From NCBI RefSeq assembly GCF_000955975.1, contig NZ_JYJF01000111.1:1-25455 (forward strand): 25,455 nucleotides of DNA. The letters are read 5' to 3'. Positions 14,934 to 22,493 of this stretch are shown here, one piece after another. The notes under the pieces are model-generated. The model was not told the origin of the DNA and did no database searches. It worked only from the letters and a program-made list of their open reading frames with translations. This DNA is from Saccharothrix sp. ST-888. Lineage in GTDB: Bacteria; Actinomycetota; Actinomycetes; Streptomycetales; Streptomycetaceae. A program made the position numbers and the translations under genes. Position 1 is the stretch's first letter. Each line of letters starts with the position of its first letter.

Positions 14934-17801
14934 ATGAACAGCGCCATGCCCCCGCACTCGGACACCCCGCCCGCGGACACCGAGCAGCTCAGCCCCGCCG
15001 AGGCGTACGCGGCCTTCCGCCGCCGCGCCAAGGAGCAGGCCACCGCCCTCCACGGGTTCCAGCAGCTGTACGACTTCCCGCTCGACCCCTTCCAGATCGA
15101 GGCCTGCCAGGCCCTGGAGGAGGGCACCGGCGTCCTGGTCGCCGCCCCGACCGGCTCCGGCAAGACCATCGTCGGCGAGTTCGCCGTCCACCTGGCCCTG
15201 CGGGCCGGCCGCAAGTGCTTCTACACCACGCCGATCAAGGCCCTGTCGAACCAGAAGTTCGGCGACCTGGTCAAGCGCTACGGCGCCGCCAAGGTCGGCC
15301 TGCTCACCGGCGACAACTCCGTCAACGGTGACGCGCCGATCGTGGTGATGACCACCGAGGTGCTGCGCAACATGCTCTACGCGGGCTCGCAGACCCTCGA
15401 CGGCCTCGGCTACGTGGTCATGGACGAGGTGCACTACCTCGCCGACCGCTTCCGCGGCGCCGTCTGGGAAGAGGTGATCATCCACCTCCCCGAGTCCGTC
15501 ACCCTGGTCTCGCTCTCCGCCACCGTCTCCAACGCCGAGGAGTTCGGCGACTGGCTGGACACCGTGCGCGGCGGCACCAAGGTCATCGTCTCCGAGCACC
15601 GCCCCGTGCCGCTCTGGCAGCACGTCATGGCCGGCAACCGGATGTACGACCTGTTCGCCAACCCGGACCGCGACGGCCGCCCCAAGGACGCCCCGCGCAA
15701 CCCGGCCAAGGCCGTCAACCCCGAACTCGTCCGCCTCGCCCGTTCCGAGCAGGACCGCAACCCGCGCGACCGGTTCGCCCGGGGCCGCGGCCGCTCGATG
15801 CCGAACGGCCGCCCCGGCCGGGTCTGGACCCCGGGCCGGGTGGACGTCATCGAGCGGCTGGACGCCGAGGGCCTGCTGCCCGCGATCACCTTCATCTTCA
15901 GCCGGGCCGGCTGCGAGGCCGCCGTCAACCAGTGCCTCACCTCCGGGCTCCGCCTCAACCGCGAGGGCGACCGGGCCCGGGTCCGGGAGATCGTCGAGGA
16001 GCGCTGCGCCGACATCCCCGACGAGGACCTGCACGTCCTCGGCTACTTCGAGTGGCTCGACGGCCTGGAGCGCGGCATCGCCGCCCACCACGCCGGCATG
16101 CTGCCGAGGTTCAAGGAGGTCGTCGAGGAGCTCTTCGTCAAGGGCCTGGTCAAGGCGGTCTTCGCCACCGAGACGCTCGCGCTCGGCATCAACATGCCCG
16201 CCCGCTCGGTGGTCATGGAGAAGCTGGTCAAGTGGAACGGCGAGACCCACGCCGACATCACCCCCGGCGAGTACACCCAGCTCACCGGCCGGGCCGGGCG
16301 GCGCGGCATCGACGTCGAGGGCCACGCCGTGGTGCTCTGGCAGCGCGGCATCGACCCGGAGGCACTCGCGGGCCTCGCCGGCACCCGCACCTACCCGCTG
16401 AAGTCCTCCTTCCGCCCCTCCTACAACATGGCCGTCAACCTGGTCGGCCAGTTCGGACGGCACCGCTCGCGCGAGCTGCTGGAGACCTCCTTCGCGCAGT
16501 TCCAGGCCGACCGCTCGGTGGTCGGCATCGCCCGCCAGGTCCAGCGCAACGAGGAGGGGCTGGACGGCTACCGCGAGTCGATGACCTGTCACCTCGGTGA
16601 CTTCGAGGAGTACATGGGCCTGCGCCGGGCCCTCAAGGACCGCGAGAACGAGCTCTCCCGCGAGGGCACCAGCCAGCGCCGGGCCGCCGCCATCGAGGCG
16701 ATCGAGCAGCTCAGGCCGGGCGACGTCATCCACGTGCCGACCGGCAAGTTCGCCGGGCTCGCCCTGGTCCTCGACCCCGGCCTGCCCCCGGTCAGCCGCT
16801 CGCCGCGCACCAGCCGCCACCCCGACTACCAGGACGGCCCCCGTCCGGTGGTGCTCACCGCCGAGCGGCAGGTCAAGCGGCTCGCGATGATCGACTTCCC
16901 GTACCCGGTCACCGCCGTCGAGCGGATGAAGATCCCCAAGTCCTTCAACGCGCGCAGCCCGCAGTCCCGGCGCGACCTCGCCTCCGCGCTGCGCACCAAG
17001 GCCGGCCACCTGGAGCCCGAGCGGTTCCGCAAGGGCCGCGCCGCAGCCGCCGACGACCCCGAGATCACCCGGCTGCGCACCGAGCTGCGCCAGCACCCCT
17101 GCCACGGCTGCGACGAGCGCGAGGACCACGCCCGCTGGTCCGAGCGCTACCACCGCCTGCACCGCGACACCGAGCTCCTGGGGCGCAAGATGCGCTCCCG
17201 CACCCACACCATCGCCCGCACCTTCGACCGGGTCTGCGGCCTGCTCACCGACCTCGGCTACCTCAGCGGCGACACCGTCACCGCTGACGGCAAGCGCCTC
17301 GGCCGCCTCTACGGCGAACTCGACCTGCTCGCCTCCGAGTGCATCCGCGAGGGCGTCTGGAAGGACCTCGGTGCCGCCGAACTCGCCGCCTGCGCCTCGG
17401 CGTTGGTGTACGAGGCCCGGCAGGCCGACGACGCGATGGCCCCCCGGGTCCCCGAGGGGAACACCAAGGAGGCGCTCGGCCGCATGATCCGGATCTGGGG
17501 CCACCTGGACGCCCTGGAGGAGCAGCACCGGATCAACACCGACGAGGGCGTCGGCCAGCGCGAACCCGACCTGGGCTTCGCCTGGGTCGCCTACCGCTGG
17601 GCGCTCGGCCACAACCTGGACTCGGTGCTCCGCGACGCCGACATGCCGGCCGGCGACTTCGTCCGCTGGACCAAGCAGCTGATCGACGTGCTCGGCCAGA
17701 TCCAGGACGCGGCGGGCGAGGACGTCCAGCTGCGCACCACCGCCCGCAAGGCGGTCGACGGGCTGCGGCGCGGCATCATCGCCTACTCGTCCGTGGGCTG
17801 A
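14934..17801 (+). CDS. helY: Ski2/Mtr4-like superfamily 2 RNA helicase (HelY type)
   Basis: ATP-dependent helicase of 955 residues, probably acting on RNA. ATG 14934 is preferred over GTG 14925 because the AGAGGTGA ribosome site ends five bases before it. RecA domain 1: FQIEACQALEEG (Q-motif region), Walker A APTGSGKT (Lys77), TPIKALSNQK, DEVH box (Asp164) and SAT. RecA domain 2: TFIFSRAGCE, HHAGMLP, FATETLALGINMPA and motif VI QLTGRAGRRGID (from residue 449). A linker rich in charged residues follows, then the beta-barrel/arch-like region and a C-terminal helical DSHCT-like domain (about 770-955). In many actinobacteria helY lies near tat and paf genes; here the immediate upstream gene is a 52-codon ORF. 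It ends in a strong terminator. Confidence 0.93.
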   Translation: MNSAMPPHSDTPPADTEQLSPAEAYAAFRRRAKEQATALHGFQQLYDFPLDPFQIEACQALEEGTGVLVAAPTGSGKTIVGEFAVHLALRAGRKCFYTTPIKALSNQKFGDLVKRYGAAKVGLLTGDNSVNGDAPIVVMTTEVLRNMLYAGSQTLDGLGYVVMDEVHYLADRFRGAVWEEVIIHLPESVTLVSLSATVSNAEEFGDWLDTVRGGTKVIVSEHRPVPLWQHVMAGNRMYDLFANPDRDGRPKDAPRNPAKAVNPELVRLARSEQDRNPRDRFARGRGRSMPNGRPGRVWTPGRVDVIERLDAEGLLPAITFIFSRAGCEAAVNQCLTSGLRLNREGDRARVREIVEERCADIPDEDLHVLGYFEWLDGLERGIAAHHAGMLPRFKEVVEELFVKGLVKAVFATETLALGINMPARSVVMEKLVKWNGETHADITPGEYTQLTGRAGRRGIDVEGHAVVLWQRGIDPEALAGLAGTRTYPLKSSFRPSYNMAVNLVGQFGRHRSRELLETSFAQFQADRSVVGIARQVQRNEEGLDGYRESMTCHLGDFEEYMGLRRALKDRENELSREGTSQRRAAAIEAIEQLRPGDVIHVPTGKFAGLALVLDPGLPPVSRSPRTSRHPDYQDGPRPVVLTAERQVKRLAMIDFPYPVTAVERMKIPKSFNARSPQSRRDLASALRTKAGHLEPERFRKGRAAAADDPEITRLRTELRQHPCHGCDEREDHARWSERYHRLHRDTELLGRKMRSRTHTIARTFDRVCGLLTDLGYLSGDTVTADGKRLGRLYGELDLLASECIREGVWKDLGAAELAACASALVYEARQADDAMAPRVPEGNTKEALGRMIRIWGHLDALEEQHRINTDEGVGQREPDLGFAWVAYRWALGHNLDSVLRDADMPAGDFVRWTKQLIDVLGQIQDAAGEDVQLRTTARKAVDGLRRGIIAYSSVG

Positions 17802-17819
17802 CGGCCCGCTCACCCCGGC

Positions 17820-17850
17820 TTCGCCCCGCCGGCCCGTCCGGCGGGGCGAA
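17820..17850 (+). terminator. Hairpin terminator after helY
   Basis: TTCGCCCCGCCGG (17820-17832) pairs perfectly with CCGGCGGGGCGAA (17838-17850), a 13-bp stem with a 5-base loop, 19 bases after the stop codon. No U-tract follows, as is usual in actinomycetes. Confidence 0.85.
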
Positions 17851-18106
17851 ACCGTACGGCGGCCCGCCCCGGCGGCTGCTCGGCCGACTCCCCGGCGTTC
17901 GTTCTCGGCCGGTGGACGGACATTCCGGTCCGGAATTCCCCGGCCGCCGTCCCGGTCGCCGATTTCTCCGCCCGGCGCGAGGCGCGGCGCTACTGTCGTG
18001 GGCCGGAATTTCCCGATCCGCCGTCCGGGCGCATTTCGCGGACCGGGCGGAAACCGCCCGTACGGGTGTTGCTTTCCTGCGAATGGACGCGGCGCAGTAC
18101 CCCGAC
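17851..18106. other. Gene-free spacer between two terminators
   Basis: No credible coding frame is seen between the helY and sphingomyelinase terminators. It contains ATTCCGG-T-CCGGAAT (17922-17936), and CCGGAATTCCCC at 17930-17941 is nearly repeated as CCGGAATTTCCC at 18003-18014. A -10-like TACTGT lies at 17991-17996. A small RNA cannot be excluded, but nothing positive supports one. Confidence 0.5.
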
Positions 18107-18133
18107 GGCCCCCGGGCACGGGTCCCGGGGGCC
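18107..18133 (-). terminator. Hairpin terminator after the sphingomyelinase-like gene
   Basis: GGCCCCCGGG (18107-18116) pairs with CCCGGGGGCC (18124-18133), a 10-bp perfect stem with a 7-base loop, starting 18 bases beyond the minus-strand stop at 18152. Confidence 0.75.
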
Positions 18134-18151
18134 GGAGCGGATCGCGATGGC

Positions 18152-19186
18152 TCAGTTCAGCTGGAAGACGGCCTCGACCGGGTAGTGGTCGCTCGGCGAG
18201 TTGGTGTCCAGCTGGCCGGCGGTCCAGCCAGCCTGCGGGTCGAAGTCGACCTGGACGTTCGGCAGGGCGAGCGGGGTCGGGCGGCCGGGGGCGTTGAGGT
18301 AGCCGAGGTAGTCGAGGTCGTCCCGGTAGTCCTTCGGGAAGGTCTCCACGCCCGACATGTACTGGCACCAGGCGGAGACCGAGCAGTCCATGGTGTTCCA
18401 GGTCCGGTTCGGGTCGGTGGCCGGGGTGCCGAGGACACCGCCCGCCGCGTCCTGGGCGTTGGCGAAGTCGCCGCGCGACTGGCCGTGCTGGTACTCCACG
18501 TTGAGGTCCCCGCCGATCAGCACGGGCGCGGTGGTGCCCGCGATGCCGTTCACCCAGGAGCGGATCTCGGAGAGCTGGCCGAGCCGGGTGGACTGGGTGG
18601 TGTCGGTGGAGACGTCCGACTCGTCGGCCTGCAGGTGGGTGCCGACCACCCAGCTCTTGACGCCACCCTTGGCGACCTGGACCAGTGCCGCGCCCTTGTT
18701 GGCGTGGTAGTCCCAGGTGCCGTAGGTGGAGTTGCTGAAGACGTGCGCGTACTGGGCGGTGATCGGGTACTTCGACAGGATCATCGTCCCGCCGTTGATC
18801 ACGAAGAGGGAGCTGGAGCAGTTCCCGCTGATGCCGGTCCAGCCGCCGCCCGAGCAGGTCTGGCCGACCACCGGGGTGCGGTACGGGTAGAGGTCCGCCA
18901 GCTTGCGGGTGATGTCGGCGGTCGAGGTGTTGTTGAAGTTCTCGTCCAGGATCACCACGTCGGCGTTGTGCTTGCGCACGATCGACTCGATCACCGGGGT
19001 CCGCCGGGCGGCCTGCTCGTTCTGCGTGCTGTCCACGATCGGGGTGCCGAGGTCGACGTTCCAGGCGAACACCGAGAGGGTCGTGCCGGTGTCGGCGGCG
19101 GCCGCCTGGTTGGTGGCGGTGGTGCCGAGCAGCATGGCCGCGGCCGCCAGGGAGGTGAGCGTGGCGGCCGAACGACGCGAGATCAT
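18152..19186 (-). CDS. Secreted neutral sphingomyelinase-like phosphodiesterase (EEP fold)
   Basis: Predicted exported phosphodiesterase of 344 residues that hydrolyses sphingomyelin to ceramide and phosphocholine. ATG 19186 is chosen for its AGGAG five bases upstream and because it opens a signal peptide (MISRRSAATLTSLAAAAMLLG, cleavage near AAA-ADTG at 31); an ATG 55 codons earlier would add a charged non-signal leader. EEP-fold residues are in order: AWNVD (Asn43), ILDENFNN (metal Glu82), YPYRTPVVG, GGTMILSKYPI, THLQADE (His184), GGDLNVE (Asp227, Asn229) and SDHYPVEA (Asp333, His334). The YPY-TPVVG and THLQA motifs favour sphingomyelinase over a DNase. Phosphocholine release could serve nutrition or membrane damage. 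It is bounded downstream by a perfect hairpin. Confidence 0.85.
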   Translation of the reverse strand: MISRRSAATLTSLAAAAMLLGTTATNQAAAADTGTTLSVFAWNVDLGTPIVDSTQNEQAARRTPVIESIVRKHNADVVILDENFNNTSTADITRKLADLYPYRTPVVGQTCSGGGWTGISGNCSSSLFVINGGTMILSKYPITAQYAHVFSNSTYGTWDYHANKGAALVQVAKGGVKSWVVGTHLQADESDVSTDTTQSTRLGQLSEIRSWVNGIAGTTAPVLIGGDLNVEYQHGQSRGDFANAQDAAGGVLGTPATDPNRTWNTMDCSVSAWCQYMSGVETFPKDYRDDLDYLGYLNAPGRPTPLALPNVQVDFDPQAGWTAGQLDTNSPSDHYPVEAVFQLN

Positions 19187-19352
19187 GCGTTCTCCTGAGG
19201 GTGGGTCAACCCCGGGCCCGCGACCGCCGGTGCGGCCGCGGGCATGACAGGGGGAGACGCTAGCTACTCGCGGGTACCGGCAGGGGAACGCCAACCGATC
19301 ATTCTGTGGCGGAAACGTGTCTGGCCAACTCCACCGCTCCGGAGTGGACAAC

Positions 19353-20282
19353 TCACCTGGCGAGTACGGTGAGCAGCCGCTCCAGCGAACCGCCCAGACC
19401 CCAGCGGGCGGAGAGCTCCTCCAGCGTCATCGGGTCCAGCGGCTCGCGCGGCAGCGCCGCGTCGACGTCCGGCACCGGGACGTCGACGGCCACCTGCACC
19501 ACCTTCGGTGCGACGTCCAGGTAGGCCGAGCCCTCCAGCAGGTTCCGCCGCCGGGCCGGGGTCAGCCGCGAGGCCGGGTCCAGTGCCGCAGCCCGGACCC
19601 CGGTCAGATCGCCGTACTCCTTCAGCAGCTGCGCGGCCGTCTTCTCGCCGACGCCCTTCACGCCCGGCAGCCCGTCGCTCGGGTCGCCCCGCAGTGCGGC
19701 GAGGTCGGCGTAGGAGGCGCCGGTGACGCCGTACTTCTCCAGCAGCACCGCGTCGTCCGTCCGCTGCGCGGAGCCGACGCCCTTCACCGGGTAGAGGACG
19801 GTGATCTCCCGTGCGTCGTCCACCAGTTGGAACAGGTCGCGGTCGCCGGTGACGATCTCCACCGGGCCCCGGGCGCGGGCGGTGAGGGTGCCGATCACGT
19901 CGTCCGCCTCGTAGCCGGGGACCCCGATCCGGGCGATGCCGAGCGCGTCCAGCACCTGCTCGATCACCGGTACCTGCGGCGCGAGGGTGTCCGGGATCTC
20001 CTCCTCGCCCTCGGCGGACTCCTCGGCCATCCGGTGGGTCTTGTAGGAGGGGATGAGGTCCACCCGCCACTGCGGCCGCCAGTCGGCGTCCATGCAGGCG
20101 ACCAGGTGGTCGGGGCGGTGGTCCTGGACCAGGCGGGCGATGAAGTCGAGCAGCCCGCGAACGGCGTTCACGGGCTGCCCGTCGGGGGACTTCACCGACT
20201 CCGGCACGCCGAAGTAGGCACGGAAGTAGAGGCTCGCCGTGTCGAGCAGCATCAGTCGCGGTGCGGTCACCCTGCAGATCAT
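19353..20282 (-). CDS. Stand-alone 5'-3' exonuclease (FEN-like, PolI N-terminal homologue)
   Basis: Structure-specific 5' nuclease of about 309 residues, matching the N-terminal domain of DNA polymerase I; it would remove 5' flaps and RNA primers. Metal-binding motifs appear in order: LLDTASLYFRAYFG, CMDADWRPQWR and PSYKTHR (helical arch), YEADDVIGTL, VTGDRDLFQLV, and the helix-3-turn-helix GDPSDGLPGVKGVGEKTAAQLL. No polymerase domain follows. The start is uncertain: ATG 20282 lacks a clear ribosome site, and GTG 20270 or the ATG ten codons in are alternatives. It lies 54 bases downstream of the CDF exporter on the same strand, so the two may share a transcript. A small TCCAC/GTGGA hairpin near 19329-19347 could end it. 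Confidence 0.9.
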   Translation of the reverse strand: MICRVTAPRLMLLDTASLYFRAYFGVPESVKSPDGQPVNAVRGLLDFIARLVQDHRPDHLVACMDADWRPQWRVDLIPSYKTHRMAEESAEGEEEIPDTLAPQVPVIEQVLDALGIARIGVPGYEADDVIGTLTARARGPVEIVTGDRDLFQLVDDAREITVLYPVKGVGSAQRTDDAVLLEKYGVTGASYADLAALRGDPSDGLPGVKGVGEKTAAQLLKEYGDLTGVRAAALDPASRLTPARRRNLLEGSAYLDVAPKVVQVAVDVPVPDVDAALPREPLDPMTLEELSARWGLGGSLERLLTVLAR

Positions 20283-20336
20283 GCCGTACCGCTCGGACGA
20301 ACCAGGGTGCGCCAGGGCGACCGGCCGCCGGGTGCG

Positions 20337-21398
20337 TCAGTGCTCGTGCGGACCGCTGCGGTGGACCGGTCCGTGCGAGTCGGCGCAGTGGTCGGCCGCG
20401 ATCTCGCCGGGGGCCGGCGAGATCTGCAGCAGCTCCTGCGAGGCGTCCTCGCCGACGTGGTCGACCTGGAGCGTGGCGTGGGTGATCCGGTAGTCCTCGC
20501 GCAGCCGGCGCTGGAGCTCGCGGCGGACGGCGTGGCAGTCGCCGCCGGGGGTGACCAGGATGTGCGCGGAGAGGGCGGGCTGTCCGGAGGTGATCTCCCA
20601 GATGTGCAGGTCGTGGATCTCCTCGACCTGGGGGGACGTCACCAGCTGGTCGGCGATGGCATCGGGGTCGATCCCGGCGGGCGCGGCCTCCAGGAAGATC
20701 CGGGCGGAGTCGCGGACCAGGCCGACACCCGCCTTCAGCATCAGCGCGACCACGATCAGCGAGGCGATGGCGTCCGCCTGGCGGAAGCCGGTGAGCAGCA
20801 CCACCGCCCCGGCCACGGCGGTCGCGATGAACGCGTACAGATCGGTGAGGACGTGCTGGAAGGCGCCCTCCACGTTGAGCGAGGAGCGGTTGGCCTTCGA
20901 CATGCACCAGGCCGCCGCGATGTTGACCACGATCCCGACCAGCGCGGTGACCAGCACCAGCGAGCCGGCCACCTCGGGCGGTGCGATCAGCCGCCGGATC
21001 GCCTCGTACCCCAGCCAGGCGGACAGCACCAGCAGGGTGATGCCGTTGACCTGGGCGGAGAGGATCTCGGCCCGCTTGAGCCCATAGGTGTAGCCGCCCC
21101 GGGCGGGGCGGGCGGCAAGCCGCATCGCGACCAGGGCCAGCACGATCGAGGCGGCGTCGGTCAGCATGTGGGCCGCGTCCGAGATCAGTGCCAGCGAGCC
21201 GGCGGCGAAGCCGACCACCACCTCGCCCGCCATGAAGACGACGATCAGCGTCAGCGCGCTGACCAGCCAGCGGCGGTCGGCATCCGCGGCGACCCCGTGC
21301 GAGTGGCCGCCGTGACCCGAGTGCGAATGGCCGTGGCCGGCGTGCGAATGGCGGTGGTCGTCGTGCGCGTGGTCGTGGTCGTGGTCGTGCGCGGCCAT
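20337..21398 (-). CDS. Cation diffusion facilitator, probable zinc exporter
   Basis: Inner-membrane antiporter of 353 residues exporting divalent metal, most likely zinc, in exchange for protons. ATG 21398 is preceded by GAGAGGA. The first 35 residues are a His/Asp-rich metal-binding tail (DHDHDHAHDDHRHSHAGHGH). Six transmembrane helices follow; TM2 carries HMLTD (His77, Asp81) and TM5 HVLTD (His182, Asp186), the HD-HD site of zinc-selective CDFs such as ZitB and ZnT. The cytoplasmic ZT_dimer domain (about 235-335) contains LHIWEITSGQPALSAHILV, and a second His-rich stretch ends the protein (ADHCADSHGPVHRSGPHEH). I did not recognise a Zur box upstream. Confidence 0.93.
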   Translation of the reverse strand: MAAHDHDHDHAHDDHRHSHAGHGHSHSGHGGHSHGVAADADRRWLVSALTLIVVFMAGEVVVGFAAGSLALISDAAHMLTDAASIVLALVAMRLAARPARGGYTYGLKRAEILSAQVNGITLLVLSAWLGYEAIRRLIAPPEVAGSLVLVTALVGIVVNIAAAWCMSKANRSSLNVEGAFQHVLTDLYAFIATAVAGAVVLLTGFRQADAIASLIVVALMLKAGVGLVRDSARIFLEAAPAGIDPDAIADQLVTSPQVEEIHDLHIWEITSGQPALSAHILVTPGGDCHAVRRELQRRLREDYRITHATLQVDHVGEDASQELLQISPAPGEIAADHCADSHGPVHRSGPHEH

Positions 21399-21567
21399 CG
21401 AAGTCCTCTCCCGAACGCTCATGAGCCAGGGGGCCGCCGTCGGCCCGCACACGAAGTGAACCCCAGATCGGAGGAAGATCCAAAGGCTGCACTGGTGACC
21501 GTTGTCGTTCCCGTTGACGCAACTGTTTCCGCAGGTCAGCGGCCTGGTGGTGATCTGCGGGGCGAAG

Positions 21568-22305
21568 TCACTCGGCGAGCGGCACCAACTCGCCGGACCG
21601 CCTTCGGGCCCGGGCCACCACTGCGGCGCCGACCAGGGCCTGCAACACCCGCAGGTCCTCGCCCTGTTCGGGGTGCCACTGCACCCCGAGGGTGAAGCCA
21701 CCCCCTTCGACGGCCTCGACGGTGCCGTCCTCGGCGTACGCGGAGACCGTCAACCCGGCGCCCAGCCGGTCCACCGCCTGGTGGTGGTAGGTCGGGACGG
21801 ACACCGTGCTCTCCGGCAACAGCCCGGCGAGCAGCGTCCCCGGCACCGGCCGTACCGCGTGCCGCCCGTAGCCCTGTGAGGTGCCCAGGTGCTCCTCGAC
21901 GTGGTCCAGGTGCTGGATCAGCGTGCCGCCCCGGGCCACGTTCAGCAGCTGCATGCCCCGGCAGATGCCCAGCAGGGGCAGTCGGGCCGCCAGGGCGGCG
22001 TGCAGCAGGGCCAGCTCCCAGGCGTCGCGCTCCGGTGCGACGGCGCGGGTTCTCGGGTGCGGCCGGGCGTCGTAGTAGGCGGGGTGGAGGTCGGGGCCGC
22101 CGGAGACCACCAGGGCGTCCAGGCGGGTCAGCGCCTCGGGGGCGCGCTGCGGCGAGTCCGGAGGGAGGAGGAAGGCGACTCCGCCGGAGGTCTGGACCAT
22201 CGCGGGGTAGCGGGCGGAGAGCAGGACGGCGCGCTGCCTGTCCCAGCTGTCCCAGATCGCCTCGGTGAGGTGGGTGGTGATGCCGATCACGGGCCTGGTC
22301 GTCAT
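21568..22305 (-). CDS. Class I glutamine amidotransferase-like hydrolase (gamma-glutamyl-GABA hydrolase family)
   Basis: Cytoplasmic hydrolase of 245 residues in the PuuD / peptidase C26 family, which cleaves gamma-glutamyl bonds of gamma-glutamyl polyamine or GABA adducts. ATG 22305 has GGAGAA about nine bases upstream. The triad is visible: nucleophile Cys115 in GICRGMQLLN, and His211 with Glu213 in GVQWHPEQ. VVSGGPDLHPAYY and PTYHHQAVDRL are family-specific loops. Polyamine or glutamine-conjugate catabolism is the usual role, but no glutamine synthetase-like puuA or other pathway gene adjoins it, so the substrate stays open. It is divergent from the DUF2510 gene. Confidence 0.9.
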   Translation of the reverse strand: MTTRPVIGITTHLTEAIWDSWDRQRAVLLSARYPAMVQTSGGVAFLLPPDSPQRAPEALTRLDALVVSGGPDLHPAYYDARPHPRTRAVAPERDAWELALLHAALAARLPLLGICRGMQLLNVARGGTLIQHLDHVEEHLGTSQGYGRHAVRPVPGTLLAGLLPESTVSVPTYHHQAVDRLGAGLTVSAYAEDGTVEAVEGGGFTLGVQWHPEQGEDLRVLQALVGAAVVARARRRSGELVPLAE

Positions 22306-22409
22306 AACCGGATTCTCCAGCTCCGGATGCTGACCCGCAGTCAGCGGTGGGCTGTCCGGCCGCTGCTGGGAGTAGGGTCCGATATGCCATTCGTGGCGTT
22401 CCGTCGATT

Positions 22410-22431
22410 TCTCATCGGAATCTCATCGGAA
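22410..22431. promoter_or_regulatory. Tandem 11-bp repeat between the amidotransferase-like and DUF2510 genes
   Basis: TCTCATCGGAA occurs twice head to tail at 22410-22420 and 22421-22431 and is followed by a partial third unit, AATCTCAGAATCG. The 11-base period places each unit on one helix face, 50-80 bases upstream of the predicted DUF2510 start. Confidence 0.5.
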
Positions 22432-22479
22432 AATCTCAGAATCGACGCTCTGCTGATATCGCACTTATCCGGAACCGTT

Positions 22480-22493
22480 TAGATTCTTCAGCG
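22480..22493 (+). promoter_or_regulatory. -10 box of the DUF2510 gene, possible leaderless start
   Basis: TAGATT at 22480-22485 ends seven bases before GTG 22493, so transcription should begin at or next to the start codon. No ribosome site is visible. The -35 is not evident, which would suit activator dependence. Confidence 0.45.

Noticed and set aside
14778..18368. 1196-codon minus-strand ORF opposite helY
   Set aside because: It is the complement of a gene with every SF2 helicase motif and also crosses two terminators; a shadow frame.
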